Shown here: positions 46,166 through 58,256 of the stretch, in pieces
Layout: every line of letters starts with the position of its first letter
Numbering within the stretch: the stretch's first letter is position 1
Source: Pollenia angustigena
Taxonomy: Eukaryota; Arthropoda; Insecta; Diptera; Polleniidae
NCBI GenBank assembly: GCA_930367215.1
Contig: OV884060.1
Location: 97,860,151-97,924,150, forward strand
Length of the DNA: 64,000 bases
Reading direction: 5' to 3'
Program-made: the position numbers and the translations under genes
The notes under the pieces: model-generated
Told to the model about the DNA's origin: nothing
The model's input: the letters and a program-made list of their open reading frames with translations, nothing else
The model's database searches: none

Positions 46166-47165
46166 GTACAAATTTACATTTACTTATGTAAGTAAAATTA
46201 GTTTAAAAAAATATCGAAACTTACAAAATTCATTGCACTAACTTATTCAAAATTTTATACTGCAATCGTATGAGGAGAGTTCAGTAGGAGTATGAACAGA
46301 ACAAGCATGGCACGACATTTCCCATACGATTATAGAAAAAGCCGGTGATCGGCGTGAAATAAAATTCATTAATAAAAATTAATAAAAATAAAAGCAAATA
46401 TTGGTCATTCTTTAAAAATAAAGAGGACAAAGATGACAGCAACTTATGTTCCAAATTTGAGCGAAATCGAATGACGTTGTAAGATCTCTACAAAATGCAA
46501 TTTTTCGAATCTTTTGTAGGGAAATGTACATACAAATTAAAAAAAGTTTAAATTATATATGTTATGACTTATAATAACGTCCTTTAGGACATCTCCATGA
46601 ATTGTGAATCAAAATTTTGTTACCTCTAAGATTGTAGAACAAACAAAAAATTGTTATAATTTTTTATTTTTAAAGCCAGTGTGCACAAAAAAGTACATTC
46701 TATATATTATTTTGATCCTAATGATTAAAGTTTAAAATAAAAATGAATGGCATACCCATTACATGAAGGATAACAATATCCTGAGGATTCTTCATTAAAT
46801 ATGAGTTATTTTACCTTCTTCTTAACAAATTTTTAGATAATGAACTGATTTTTTTTCGGAAATAAACTTCATATAGACAACGTTTTTTGGGAGAGTGGAA
46901 ATTCTACGGAGTAAACGTTTGATAATACGCCAAGTGCTAAACTTTACAAAAAAAAAACAAGTTTTGAATCCGCTTTATCACAAAATCCGCTATTTTATTT
47001 AAAAATTTGACTTCATAATTTTAATTATCGCCAAAATATTTTACAGATTTTGTGTATCGTGTTCTATGGTATATACTTTAATATTTATCATTTTTAAGTT
47101 TTAAATTTTATCAACCAATAGTCGAGACTTTATCGATATATAAAGATCTTAAAATTAATTATTTT
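46166..47165. other. AT-rich stretch, no gene seen
   Basis: No supported coding frame or repeat end. Confidence 0.35.
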
Positions 47166-47228
47166 GTTACCCTGCGGCCACACGACCAAGTTGTTCTTGA
47201 TAGTCTTTTAAAGCGTGGTTAAATTGTA

Positions 47229-48122
47229 AGGGCCGATGTTGAATGTGAACCACACCTAAACGCCAAGTTTTTTTCCGAATTTTATTTGATATTTCTCTAT
47301 TTCAGACTTACTTAATTTGAACCATGGAGAGATACGCAATCCAACAACGTGTTAAAGTTATCCAGACTTATTATGAAAATGGGCGTTCAAATCAAAATGC
47401 ATATCGTGCACTTCGTGATTCAGTGTGAGGCACATTTTCCCCTCAGTGTATTCGTCAATAAGCAGAATTGCCGCATTTGGGCGAATGAGAATCCAAGAGT
47501 GATTGTCGAAAAACCAATGCACCCACAAAGAGTGACTGTTTGGTGCGGTTTATGGGCTGGCGGCATCATCGGGCCGTATTTTTTCCAAAATGAGGCCGGT
47601 CAGGCAGTTACTGTGAATGGTGTTCGCTATCGTGAGATGATAACGAACTTTTTATGGCCCGAATTGGAAGATATGGATGTGGACGATATGTGGTTTCAGC
47701 AGGACGGTGCCACTTGCCACACAGCTAACGAAACAATGGCTCTTTTGCGCAACAAATTCAATGGCCGTGTTATCTCACGTAATGGCGATGTCAATTGGCC
47801 GCCAAGATCATGTGATTTGACACCGTTGGACTTTTTTCTTTGGGGTTATTTGAAAGAAAAGGTGTACGTCGATAAGCCAGCAACAATTCAAGAGCTAAAG
47901 GATGAGATAATTCGGCACATTAACGGCATAGTACCTCCATTATGCCTCAGGGTCATCGAAAATTTGGACCATCGGATGGAGGTGTGCCGCCGTGTTCGCG
48001 GCGCCCATTTGGCCGATATTTTGTTCCATACATAATTGAGTAATACCAATATATCATAATAAAATAAAATTACAATAATTTCCTAAATAGTTTGTGTTTT
48101 ATTCACAATCAACATCGGCCCT
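47229..48122 (+). mobile_element. DD41D mariner-like element, internally deleted
   Basis: Ends AGGGCCGATGTTGAATGTGAA and, inverted, AGGGCCGATGTTGATTGTGAA; left flank TA, right flank TG (mutated TA). The transposase starts at 47323 ('MERYAIQQRVKVIQTYYENG') and shifts frame at about 47420 into the catalytic part. There 'MWFQQDGATCHTA' and 'CDLTPLDFFLWG' place 41 residues between the second and third Asp, as in rosa-type (DD41D) elements. The segment with the first Asp is deleted: the core begins 'IQCEAHF' where relatives have 'SDEAHF'. So it cannot be active. The ORF then runs intact to 48035. Confidence 0.85.
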
Positions 48123-48143
48123 TGAAATTTAACCACCCTTTAC

Positions 48144-48774
48144 ATATCATCGGTCTCATGTAGAAAGGCCCTAACTCGATTTTTTTCGAAATTGAGTTTT
48201 TTAGTGACCCTGCAAATAAAATTGGACCACCTGATCCATTTTGATAAAATGGACTACTCCATGGACTGGTCCGATATAATGCAAGCATGGACCATGTCAT
48301 TGGAAAAAAGTGTTTGTAGTGAGACGACATGTCTTCGTTTTTTAACGACATGCTTTCGTTTTTAAACGACTTCAAAACTAATCCTCTTGAGTATACCATG
48401 GAGTATTTTTAAAACTACTCCTTAGTGGTCCAAAGGTGGGTTATATGGTCCTCTCCTAGGACATCGTAATGTTAAATAGACCAGGTTTTTTCCATACGTT
48501 TGGGTTAGTTTTGGACTAGTCCTGGTCCCTTGTGGACTACTCTTTACACGCGTGTTCGGACTGGTCCTATTATTTGCAGGGGATTCCATTACATTTCCCA
48601 AAAATACACCTCGTCACAAAAATTTAATACAATAGCATCAAAAATATCAGTTTAACAAACAATTAAAGAAGCCAGTTTACATAATGATACATACAGTTTC
48701 TATTATGTTGTTGCCTTCTCCTGTAAAGTTGCATTCATGTGAGTTAGGGCCTTTGTATATGAGACCAACGATAT
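48144..48774. repeat. ATATC-ended foldback MITE
   Basis: Ends 'atatcatcggtctcatgtag' + 'aaaggccctaactc' and inverse 'atatcgttggtctcatatac' + 'aaaggccctaactc'. A second MITE (48208-48581) is inserted in it. It starts 22 bp after the DD41D element. Confidence 0.7.
48208..48581. repeat. CCCTGCAAATAA MITE, nested
   Basis: Ends CCCTGCAAATAAAATTGGAC and inverse CCCTGCAAATAATAGGACC. The interior has many 'tggac(t/c)a' words. Nested in 48144-48774. Possible GA duplication. Confidence 0.65.
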
Positions 48775-48877
48775 ACTGCTTGTCAAAATGTACATAAATT
48801 GAAAGCTGTGACGTAGACTGCACTCAATTTGTAAGCAATTTACTTTCAAAATGTCAGAAAGAAAACCACTTAGTAAC

Positions 48878-49406
48878 TTGAGGGTTACACGATCAAGTTT
48901 TGGCTATCAAGTTTTAATACACTCACACTTTTTTACCAATACACTCATACTTTTAAAAATTGATACGAACTTGCCTCTAAAATTCTCTTGCCAGTGAGTG
49001 TATCAATTTTCGTTCAAGAAAACAGCTTATTACAAATCTTTTGAAGTTGTTTTTGTTTTTTTTTCACAAATATTTTGCCGGCAAAAGCTGAAGTTCTTTT
49101 TTTTTACAAATTGTTGCGGGAATTTTAAAATTTTAACTAAAAACCTAAAAAAATAGTGAAATATGTTTATTAATAAAATTAATAAGCAAAATGATAAAGT
49201 CCCTTCGAACAGCCTACAGTGCAGAAAAATCAAAAGTGGAAAATAGCAAAACATTTTGAGTTGTTTTCTCGGCGACGACATCTTGAAAAAGTAAATTGCT
49301 TTCAACTTGCGTGCAGCCTACGTCACAGCTGTCAACTTTTGCATATTTTGACAATCAGTATATGTAAAAGACTATCAAGAAAATCTTGATCGTGTGGCTG
49401 CACTGT
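48878..49406. repeat. CACACGATCAAG element, copy 1
   Basis: Left end 'gagggttacacgatcaag' and right end '...cttgatcgtgtggctgcactg' (inverse CAGTGCAGCCACACGATCAAG). A second copy is at 50537-50869. A solo left-end relative, 'ccctgcggccacacgaccaag', occurs at 47169. Both copies share 'ttaccaatacactcatactt' and 'aagaaaacagcttatt'. Confidence 0.65.
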
Positions 49407-49790
49407 AAGACAAACATGTAATCAGCTGTTAAGTTGAAAGTAAAATTGCCAAACAAATGGAAAGGTGAAATTGAAAGCAATCTCGTGGCCAATTTAAAAA
49501 ATGTGAGTGTGTAAGTAAAAAAATGAGAGTGTATTGCAAATTGCAACAATATTTTTTACTTTTTCTACATTTTGTATAAAATCGCTAAAAATGTATGAGA
49601 ATAAATCAAATTCTAAGCTTTTATTTCTTACAAGTCTTTTATTAATTTATTTTTTAATAAAAAAATTGTTCGATTAATCGAAATAATTTAATCGATTTAT
49701 TCGTTTTTCGAAAATCGTCATTTTAAAATTATTCGAACAAGAGTTTGTTTTTGTTTGATCGATTAATCGAATTATTCTAGTTACATCTAG

Positions 49791-49894
49791 CGATGTTGAA
49801 AGAGTGTTTTCCATTTTTTGAACTGTTTTATGTGATAATAGGAGATTAGTTATTTTTGACAATTTGAAGAGGCATGCAATAGTTCTATACAATT
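49791..49894 (+). pseudogene. hAT transposase C-terminal fragment
   Basis: The plus frame reads 'SDVERVFSIF', a stop, then 'TVLCDNRRLVIFDNLKRHAI'. This is the hAT C-terminal signature (S-x-x-E-R-x-F-S ... D-N-R-R). 'ttcgattaatcgaa' words at 49669-49770 may be subterminal repeats of the same element. Confidence 0.6.
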
Positions 49895-49899
49895 AAAAC

Positions 49900-50536
49900 C
49901 TAATAAAAAAAAAATGTTTCTTTAATAACAACATGTTTATTTTTGCCAGTTTTGGCATTTTTCGTGCCATTTTTAACTTGCCCTGATTATAAGCCATACA
50001 TTTTTTATTGATAATACGTAAAGTCTATAAGTCAAAATGGGCTTACCTTAGAAAATGTTAATTTTGATATGAAAATTTGCACCGATAGTAAAAATATTAA
50101 AGCTTATTTTAATATAATGCTATGTTCATACGACGAGTGGTTTATACTCGTTTCGTTCTCCGAAACTAGATTGCCAAACATGATGTTCATACGATTCAGT
50201 GATGTAAACTTTTATTTTTTCATTACCGTATGTACGGACCTTTAAAAATTTCCGTTTTTGAGAAAAAATTACCGTACGCAAAGATTTTTAATCAACACAG
50301 TAATGTGATAATAGGCGATTGTTGTTATTTGGAAACAGATCATAAGAACAGTATTCTTAAATCATTTTTTTAACTTTTATATGTGTTTTAAGAAAAATTT
50401 GAATGAAACTTTGTGTCTCAAAATAAATGTTTAACAAATATTATTGCATTTTTTTAGTAAAATAATATTGAAACAAAAAATAGTTACATACATACTTACA
50501 TGTTTATTCATTTTACTCAAAATATTTTTATTTAAC
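49900..50536. other. AT-rich spacer, no gene
   Basis: Nothing supported beyond short 'gttcatacga' words at 50125 and 50183. Confidence 0.3.
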
Positions 50537-50869
50537 TTGAGGGTTACACGGTCAAGTTTCGCCTATCAAGTTTTAATACACTCACACTTTTTTACCAATA
50601 CACTCATACTTATAAAAATTGATACGAACTTGCCTTTAAAATTCTCTTGCACTCACTTAATTTACGTCCAAGAAAACAGCTTATTTCAAGGTAAGTGAGC
50701 GAATTTTTCGTTTCTCTTTATACATTTTTTTCTTGATGGCATCTTGAAAGTAAATTGCTCAAAAATTTGAATGCAGCCTACGTCACAAATATCAATTTTT
50801 GGAAATTTTGACAAACAGTATATGTAAAAGACTATCAAGAAAAACTTGAGCGTGTAACTGCAGTGTAAT
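50537..50869. repeat. CACACGATCAAG element, copy 2
   Basis: Homologous to 48878-49406 from end to end but about 200 bp shorter inside. Left end 'gagggttacacggtcaag', right end '...cttgagcgtgtaactgcagtg'. Confidence 0.65.
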
Positions 50870-50894
50870 ACGCTAAGCGTACATATGTTTGTAT

Positions 50895-51030
50895 TAGGGA
50901 TGCCAAATGGGAAATCCCGAATCCCGGGATTTATTTTTATTAATCCCGGGATCCAGAAATCCCGGAATTTCGGGATTTCAAAATCCTAAATCACGCGATT
51001 TTCTAAAATCAATCCCGATTGGCATCCCTA
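50895..51030. mobile_element. 136-bp hAT MITE, 8-bp TSD gtttgtat
   Basis: Ends TAGGGATGCCAA and exact inverse; perfect 'gtttgtat' duplication at 50887-50894 and 51031-51038. The interior is a run of CCCGGGATT-type words. Same family as 438-1281. Complete and minimal. Confidence 0.93.
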
Positions 51031-51576
51031 GTTTGTATGTATGTGATCAAGGTACATTTACACAAGGTACACAGAGAAAACAGATTCGTGATCACAACCG
51101 AATTTGGCACCAATCGAATTTCGTCGGTTGCATGTACTATCACACAATTCCGTTACAATTACTGAAAATTTCGTTGCTAAGCATAATATTTTTGATAGCA
51201 ACATTTGAATTTAAGTACATAACAGTTATAACAACAGATATTGTTAGTTGTAAGTATGATTATTAGAAATCAAAAATATGCTTACACCCGAATATATGAT
51301 AGATGCAACTGAATAAACACATAATTGGTGTTCATAACAAAAGATTTGATTGTCTTTATCAATATATTTTTTTAACCGGTTAAATAAACCATTTTCCCGA
51401 TTTATTAGATAGTAAATCAAAATAATTCCAATAAACTTGATTTTTTGTTAGTACATTTATTTATTAATATTTTTATGTAAAGTTTACAAGCTATTTAATT
51501 TTATACAAACACATACATGCAGCTTTCCACATCATCCAACGGATTATCAAAGGTGTACAGCTTATCCCTTAACACA

Positions 51577-52041
51577 GGGTCTCCACCTGAGATAAGATAT
51601 AAGATTTTTATATCAGCAAACGTCAAATTCAATCGCAGAGAGTATTATCTTACATGTGGATTCTCAAATAGTGTTAATATTAATATTATAATAAATGTTA
51701 TGAGACAGTTGTTATAAGAAATCTTATAAAAATACACATACATACACACATATAAAACAATAATAAGACGCATTCATTAAAATGTTTAATTTTTTTGTGC
51801 AAATAGTGAAAATCTTGTTATAAGTGTTTAAAAAAACAATATTTTTAACTTAAAAACAAGAAAAAACAAAAAAAAAGTAAAAACGACACAAGTTTGCTGC
51901 ACGAGAATCCTTCGATTATGAAATCTTATAAGATATGCGTTCCCCTTGTTTAAGATTAAGATTAACATGAAGAAATTTGTTCTCTCATTCTGCCGACGTT
52001 CTCTCACAAATTATATCAGATATTATCTTAGGTGAAGACCC
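51577..52041. repeat. GGGTCTYCACCT MITE
   Basis: Ends GGGTCTCCACCTGAGATAAG and inverse GGGTCTTCACCTAAGATAAT. Subterminal 'taagat' words are repeated. No duplication resolved. The 66-codon frame inside its left end is spurious. Confidence 0.55.
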
Positions 52042-52844
52042 CATGTTAATGTACCAACAAAAACAATATTTGCCTTCAGTTCAATGCAATTTCTTTCATC
52101 AATGTCGTCTTGTTCTAGTGTCTGAAGTAAAACAGAATAATTAACATGTGGTTTTTACAATACGAACAGTGATTGAAGCTGTTAGTTAATATGAAAATCA
52201 CTAAAAAACTGAGCGTTTTTCCTATAATGTACTTAAAACATATTTGTTTGACCAATGTACACGCGGAGCAAAATATAAACACTATGTACACGTATATGCA
52301 TTGTACATATGTATGTCTAAGATATTGCCCAGATAGCATCGGATATTTCCTAGACGATTGTCTAACTCCTTAAAGAATTTTCTGATGAGTAACAATAATA
52401 AAAACATAAAAATTTTTTATTTATTTAATTTTTTTTATACATTTTCTGACACGCTTGTCTTTTAATCTTGGAATGAACCTTTTGCGGCTCTCCTTATGAG
52501 TCATATAACAATTACTGAGCTACCTTAATAAGAGCGTTTTTAAAACATGAATATTCACTTGTTAATACAATTTTATTTAAACAAGTCGACGTAAGGATCT
52601 GCCAAATAAGAATTTCCAACAGGATTGTTGTTGAACTCCTGATATAAAGGTTTGTTTCATATAAATTGTATGATTCTCTTGTTTAGGTGGCTCAGTTATA
52701 TGTGTAAGCATTCCACAAGTTGTAATGCAATTCCTACAAGAGTCTTATAAGATGCTGGATGTGCTTTCTGAAAGCCTCATTAGAAAATCTTTACAGAAAT
52801 CTCAAACGAGCTCGCCTACGATCAATACACTGCAACAAAAAAAA
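52042..52844. other. AT-rich stretch, no gene recognised
   Basis: A frame at 52725-52922 ('...KSLQKSQTSSPTINTLQQKK') runs into the palindrome and has no recognised relative. Nothing else supported. Confidence 0.3.
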
Positions 52845-53650
52845 CCAGCCTTAATACTTGAAACGCGAAATGAAACTAGAATATTGGTAGAGCAAATCTG
52901 CCAAAGGGTTTTGAAAAGTTAGCTTGGGTTCCGGAAATATGGGCCCCTAAATATTTTTGAATTTTTTGAAAAGGCGTTTGGTATAACTCAAAAAAAAATA
53001 TACTTAATGTACTTCTGAGCTAAAAAATTATTTCAGATGTCTTCAGTAAAATCGTATGGCGATTCTTTCTTTTCTTAACCCTCTAACACTAAATTTAAGT
53101 GTTAATTTTTGTCCTTTTTTTAACTTCCCAACCAAAGTATTCGAAAACTGCCCTTTAGAGGGTTAATATGTTCCACGAATATGTTTTACATCAAATTTAA
53201 CTAAGGGTCTTCAAAGACCAAAAGTTCATGCAATTTATGTAAAACGGCCAGGAATATCGAAAATCCGTTTTACATACATTGCACGAACTTTTGGTCTTAA
53301 AAGACCCCTAGTAAACTTTGATGCAGAAAATATTCGTGGAACTTGTTAACCCTCTTAAGTGCCGTTTTAGTATACTTTTGTTGGGAAGTTAATAAAAAGG
53401 AAAAAAATTACCTCTTAAAATGAGTGTAAGAGGGTAAATATATCCCAATAAAAGAATCGCCATACGATTTTACTGAAGACATCTGAAATTATTTTTTAGC
53501 TTAGAAGTACATTAAGTATACTTTTTTTGACTTATACCAAACGCCTTTTCAAAAACTTTAGGGGCCCATATATCGGAAACCCAAGCTAACTTTTCAGATT
53601 TGCTCTACCGATATTCTAGTTTCACTTCACGTTGCAAGTGTTGAGGCTGG
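52845..53650. repeat. ~800-bp near-perfect palindrome
   Basis: Arms 52845-53247 and about 53264-53650 pair along nearly their whole length (about 85-90% by eye), with only about 16 bp between them. Landmarks pair at mirrored distances: 'gtagagcaaatct' (52890) with 'agatttgctctac' (53600); 'agaatcgcc' words; 'cttttggtctt' near the centre. Arms also carry 'ttaaccctc' words. Any transcript would form a long hairpin. No TIR or TSD separate from the arms was found. Confidence 0.9.
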
Positions 53651-54780
53651 CAGCACTGACCCGAATTTGTTTCCACTGTGTTATAAGCGTCTTTCGCTGT
53701 GTTGTAGAAGTATCTCGCAGAGGAATCAGCTTGTGTAACAGTTTCTCCCGTGCGAGGAATCTTTTACTATTAAAAATTGCGCTCGTCGAAGATTAATGCT
53801 CTTCATGAGATTCCCAGTAGATTCTTTCGATTAAAAATGCTAGCGGTGTACATATATGTATGTTTTTATAAGAAATATAATACATACATACATATGTACG
53901 GTCATTGTACATAATTATAAAAATACGTTAATTACTTACCCCTATTTATTAAGTTTTTGCACCTTTTCCGTTTTTGAACGCAAACTTTTTTGTTTTAATA
54001 AAAATTATTTTATTATATTAATTGTTTTGACAGAGAATTTAGTAAACAATTGGGACATATAGTTTTTTTTTGGTTGTGAATACCAAATAATTATATTTTC
54101 ATTTGTTGTACTCGAATTGAAACTATACTAGCAATCGATAATTAGCTACAATAAATGAATTAACATTTATATTACAAAATTTATTGACGAAAGCAAATTA
54201 TTAATTGCAAAGACCAATATTCAGTATTGCCCTGTATTAAATTCGGTTGTGATTCCAACCATTTGTACTAATTTTTAGAATTAAATTAAATTAGTTATCA
54301 TAACTAATAAAAGAATTGAAGGAATCATATTTCAGTTAGAATAACGGTTTAATAATCAAGAGAATTAAAAATCAGTTAGAACTATACATTTTTAATAGTT
54401 GCAATAATAAATTATATTTCTTGATCAATATTTTATTACTGCAACCGTTTTCCAACCAATTTGTTTTCTGTGTGTAGACTCGTTAGCGGACAGACAGAAA
54501 TCCCAATTGTCAAATTCATATGTATGATCCAAAATTTATACATGTGTGCGTTAAATTGTTTTTGTTTTCTATGAAGACAATTTTGACAAGCCGGATATTT
54601 TTGTAGATCAGCATGTCCACACTCCCAAATGAGTCTACCTTGTGTTAATGTACCTTGGTATGTGATAAGCATTAAAAAAAATTGTTTTGTTTAATTAATT
54701 CGATTATATAGTACATTGAAAAGAAATTATACATAATAAGAAAAATGTTGATTTTAGTTGAACTGTTAATTTTTGATATT
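53651..54780. other. repeat fragments, no gene
   Basis: 53728-53800 matches 27407-27480 ('gtttctcccgtg', 'gattaaaaa(a)tgcgctc'). 54640-54663 ('taccttggtatgtgataagc' region) is an inverted partner of 51046-51071. No coding sequence supported. Confidence 0.35.
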
Positions 54781-54782
54781 CT

Positions 54783-56100
54783 TTAACTAGGCTTGAGTTC
54801 ATAAAATTCAATGGATCTTTTCAGCCTCCGATGATCTTCAAACTTTATTAGATCCCGAGCGAGGTAGTTGGGATGGGCAATTAGTTTATCTATGTATTTG
54901 ACTAAACACTTTTTAATTTCTTCCTGGATGGTAGCGATGTTAAGATCTCTGTGGATAATGTCATTACGTATATACCATGGGGCGCAGACAATTTGCCGTA
55001 ATATTCTAGACTCTCTTCTTTGTAGCTTCTGGATGTTTGATGCGCATGCAGTACCCCATAATTGGATAGACTTGTATAAGAGAACTTCGTTGTCTGAGGA
55101 TAAGTTTGAGTTTCGACCGATTAGCCAATGTAGTTGAGCTGCTTTAGGTTTCATAGCCGTTATTTTCGCTTCAATATGACCAAACCAGGTCAAGCGTCTA
55201 TCTATATGAATTCCCAAGTACTTAACATGGCTTTCTACTGGAACAGTGATGTTATTTATTTTTACATTTGGGCACGTTTGTCTTCTGAAGGTAAAAGTTA
55301 AGTTAGCACATTTAGCCGGGAACCTTTATTTTCCATTTTTCTAGCCAGGCCTCTAGTTCATTGATGTAAGACTGTAAATGCTGCGATGCAACTTTTGGGT
55401 CTTGATTAGCACTAATAAATGCTGTGTCGTCTGCCAACGTAGAAGTATGTGTGCTCGGGCTTGATCGCATATCAGCTGTATATATTATATACAGTAACGG
55501 CCCTAAGGTGCTGCCTTGAGGGACACCAGCAGATATTTTCTTGGTGGGGGAGTATTTGTTTTTTGATCTTAACATGTTCTGCCAGTTAAATAGCTCTCAA
55601 GGAGTTTGTGAGTGTTTTGTGGAAGCATTCGTGTTATTTTAATGAGCAGCCCATCATCCCAAACTTGGTCGAATGCTTGGGAAATGTCTATAAGCAGTGC
55701 TGGGCAATATTCCTTTCTCTCAAACACTGATCTAATTTGGGTAACAATTCTATGCACTTGTTCGATTGTACCATGCCTTGCTCGGAATCCGAACTGATGA
55801 TCCGAAATGATTGCGTGTTCATTAAGATAGGGAGTTATACTTAAAAGGAATATTTATTCGAATAGTTTTGATAAAATTGATAGTGGGCTGATTGATCTAT
55901 ACGACGTAATTTGACTAGCGTATTTTCTTGGCTTAGGAATCATAATAATTGTAGAGGCCTTCCAAGAGGATGGGAAGTAGCCAACTCGTAATATCGCATT
56001 AACGATGAGCAGCAAGATTCTTGAAGCAGACCTAGGCAAGTTTCTTATCATTGAGCCGGTGATGCGGTCAGGACCGGGAGATTTTTTTTATTGATGACAT
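54783..56100 (-). pseudogene. jockey-type reverse transcriptase, broken
   Basis: Minus strand, read from 56100 down: 'ILRVGYFPSSWKASTIIMIP' (finger), 'LLIDISQAFDQVWDDGLL' (palm, first Asp), 'GVPQGSTLGPLLYIIYTADM' (55530-55470), then 'STLADDTAFISA' (the catalytic Asp pair). The thumb follows, 'GIHIDRRLTWFGHI' ... 'QLHWLIGRNSNLS' ... 'APWYIRNDIIHRDLNI', ending at 54783. Several frames are used. The endonuclease and ORF1 are absent, so this is 5' truncated at about 56100. The same subfamily appears at 63915-64000 on the plus strand. Typical of jockey clade elements of flies. Confidence 0.85.
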
Positions 56101-56249
56101 TTTCTATCGCTATTTTTACTTGAGTTAATTTAAATTTTATTGGATCGTTAACTGTATCAGAAATAACTGGACGACAGGAACAAGTATGAGCATCATGGGG
56201 CGTGAACACTTTCAGCAAGCTACCATCAAACCATTAAGTGCTAAAGTCA

Positions 56250-57745
56250 TTGTTTTATAGCATGCGTAACGTTGGATTACCTTTCTGTAAAGCCGCAAAA
56301 CTCACTCTGAAAGAAGTTTTTGTGTTCTGGGAGAGAGCTAGGATGGCTACCTTGTCAGTTACAGAAAAATGCTGTTCGTCAAGTTGAAAAATTGTATAAC
56401 GAATGGAAAACACTTCAGAAAAATTCGAGATTGAAGACAAAAGGTCAAGAGGGTAAAATAGTGTATTCACTATTAAATTGCCTGATTTGTTTGATGTAGC
56501 AGTAGAAGATGCTACATCCATGTAACCAAAATGACTCATCAGAAAGACATTAAGTTTTTGAAATATCAGAGATTAAAAGACAGCTCTAACTAACTGAAGA
56601 CACATCTAAACAGAAGCTATTAGCGATAGTCTAGAAGAATTGGGCGTTGGAAATAAAATTGTAGGTATGTGTTTTGATACAACGGCTTCCAACACTGGAC
56701 GAATGAAAACAATTTGTTGTATTTGGCATGTCGCCATCATATTTTAGAAGTCGTGTGACATCAGTATTTGAGTATAAAATGTGATTGACGATTGGTCCTC
56801 AACCTGACATTATTAGAAGGTTTCAAATGTATTGACTTAACATAGATCAGTCTAAATACATAGAAGGAATAAAGGATAATTCAGTAAAGATCTCAGTTAA
56901 AGACTTCGAAAAAGAAGTATCGGAATTTCTTCATATCCAGTTAACCGAAACACAGCCCAGAGATGATTATTTAGAATTCATTTAGTTATGCCTAATATTT
57001 TTAGGAAAAGTTCCTTCTCACGATGTTTCGTTTCGCAGTCCTGGCGCCTATCATCACACCCGTTGGATGGCAAAAGCCATTTACTCTCTGAAAATGTTTA
57101 TTTTTAGGGAGCAGTTTCCTATGAGTATAGAGGAGATCAGTTCACTAAAAGCTACATGTTTATCTTTTGTTAACTTGTATGTGAAAATGTGGTTTCAAGC
57201 TTCATACGCTATTACAGCTCCTAATAATGAATTTGGAATTTGTTCAGAACGCCATTAAATACAAAGATATTGATCAAGGTATCTCAGAAAAGGTACTGAG
57301 GAAATATTTGATTCACCTGTGGTATCTGAACCAGGAACAAATCTGTTTTAGCTTGTTTGACAATAATGTTTCTAATGAAATTAGTAGAAAAATGGCTCAA
57401 AAATTTTTGTCATACAAATATTTAAAAGAAGACGAACGGTCTGCAAGAATTATTAGAGTGCAAGTTTTTGAAAACGAGGATGTACAACTTTGTAAAAATG
57501 ATTCTCTTGAGAAGTTTGTTTCGGATCAAAGTCTGTCTTTTTCGAATATTTTAAAGTTGAAATAGATTTTTTGCCAAAGGACCAAAGGAACTGGTCCGAA
57601 AATAAAGATTTTTTGAAACTTCAAAGTTTTGTAAGAAGTATGAAAGTAGTAAACGACACGGCTGAAAGGGGGGTTAAACTAATTAAAGACTTTAATAGCA
57701 CTCTTACAAAAGATGAGGAGCAAAAACAATCTTATGGCTAATAAA
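56250..57745 (+). pseudogene. decayed copy of unnamed transposase-like family
   Basis: Frames read in order: 'LTLKEVFVFWERARMATL' (about 56305), 'IKLPDLFDVAVEDATSM' (about 56470), 'GVGNKIVGMCFDTTASNTGR' (about 56645-56705, candidate first Asp), 'PGAYHHTRWMAKAIYSLK' (about 57045-57097), 'HLWYLNQEQICFSLFDNNV' (57315-57370) and 'MKVVNDTAERGVKLIKDF' (57640-57695, candidate Glu). Stops and shifts are frequent. The last two blocks match the open frame at 34600-35037. The layout (D-T-T-A-S-N, later C/H-rich part, E in A-E-R-G) is compatible with an RNase H-fold DDE transposase related to hAT; this is inference. Confidence 0.6.
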
Positions 57746-58198
57746 TCACTGATGGTTTAACCGCTGGTTTAGTTGAACTCAACTGGAATTTATATGTAGT
57801 TTAAACTCATCAACTTTAGATCAGTGTCCCATGTATTATATGTTGTTAAAAAAAATAACAAAATAACGATAAATCTTATCAAATTTATGCGTTTAAAGAT
57901 GCTTTATATGTTTGGTGATTTATAGATTTGTTGGTTCAAACACATTTTAAACCAAAAAGAGAGTTTAACTTGCTCTGCTTTTTAAGCCCTTAGTGTCCCT
58001 TTGTTTGAAGATAGATATTAAAAATTCTAGTATTAAATAAGTATAATAATAAACTGATATACTTATGTATTAATTTTAAGATTTTTAAGTATGATTTTTT
58101 ATTTAAATATTTAAGTTTTTTTTAAAACATGAATTCTGACATTTGTAAATATACATAAATACAAATTTGATAAGTTTTGGTTTCTCTTTGTATTATAC
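57746..58198. other. AT-rich spacer, no gene
   Basis: Nothing supported. Confidence 0.3.
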
Positions 58199-58256
58199 AG
58201 GGCTGTGGAGTCGGAGTTGAAGAGTTGGAGTTTTTCTACCGGAGTCGGAGTCGTAG
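58199..58256 (+). repeat. left end of GGAGTCGGAG-type repeat
   Basis: Begins CAGGGCTGTGGAGTCGGAG and continues with GGAGTCGGAGTC runs. Such CAGGG...GGAGTCGG ends are seen in hAT-like repeats. A hAT is inserted at 58257, and the sequence continues at 59501 ('tagtacccacaaaaactagc' + 'tactccgac'). The right end was not found. Confidence 0.45.
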
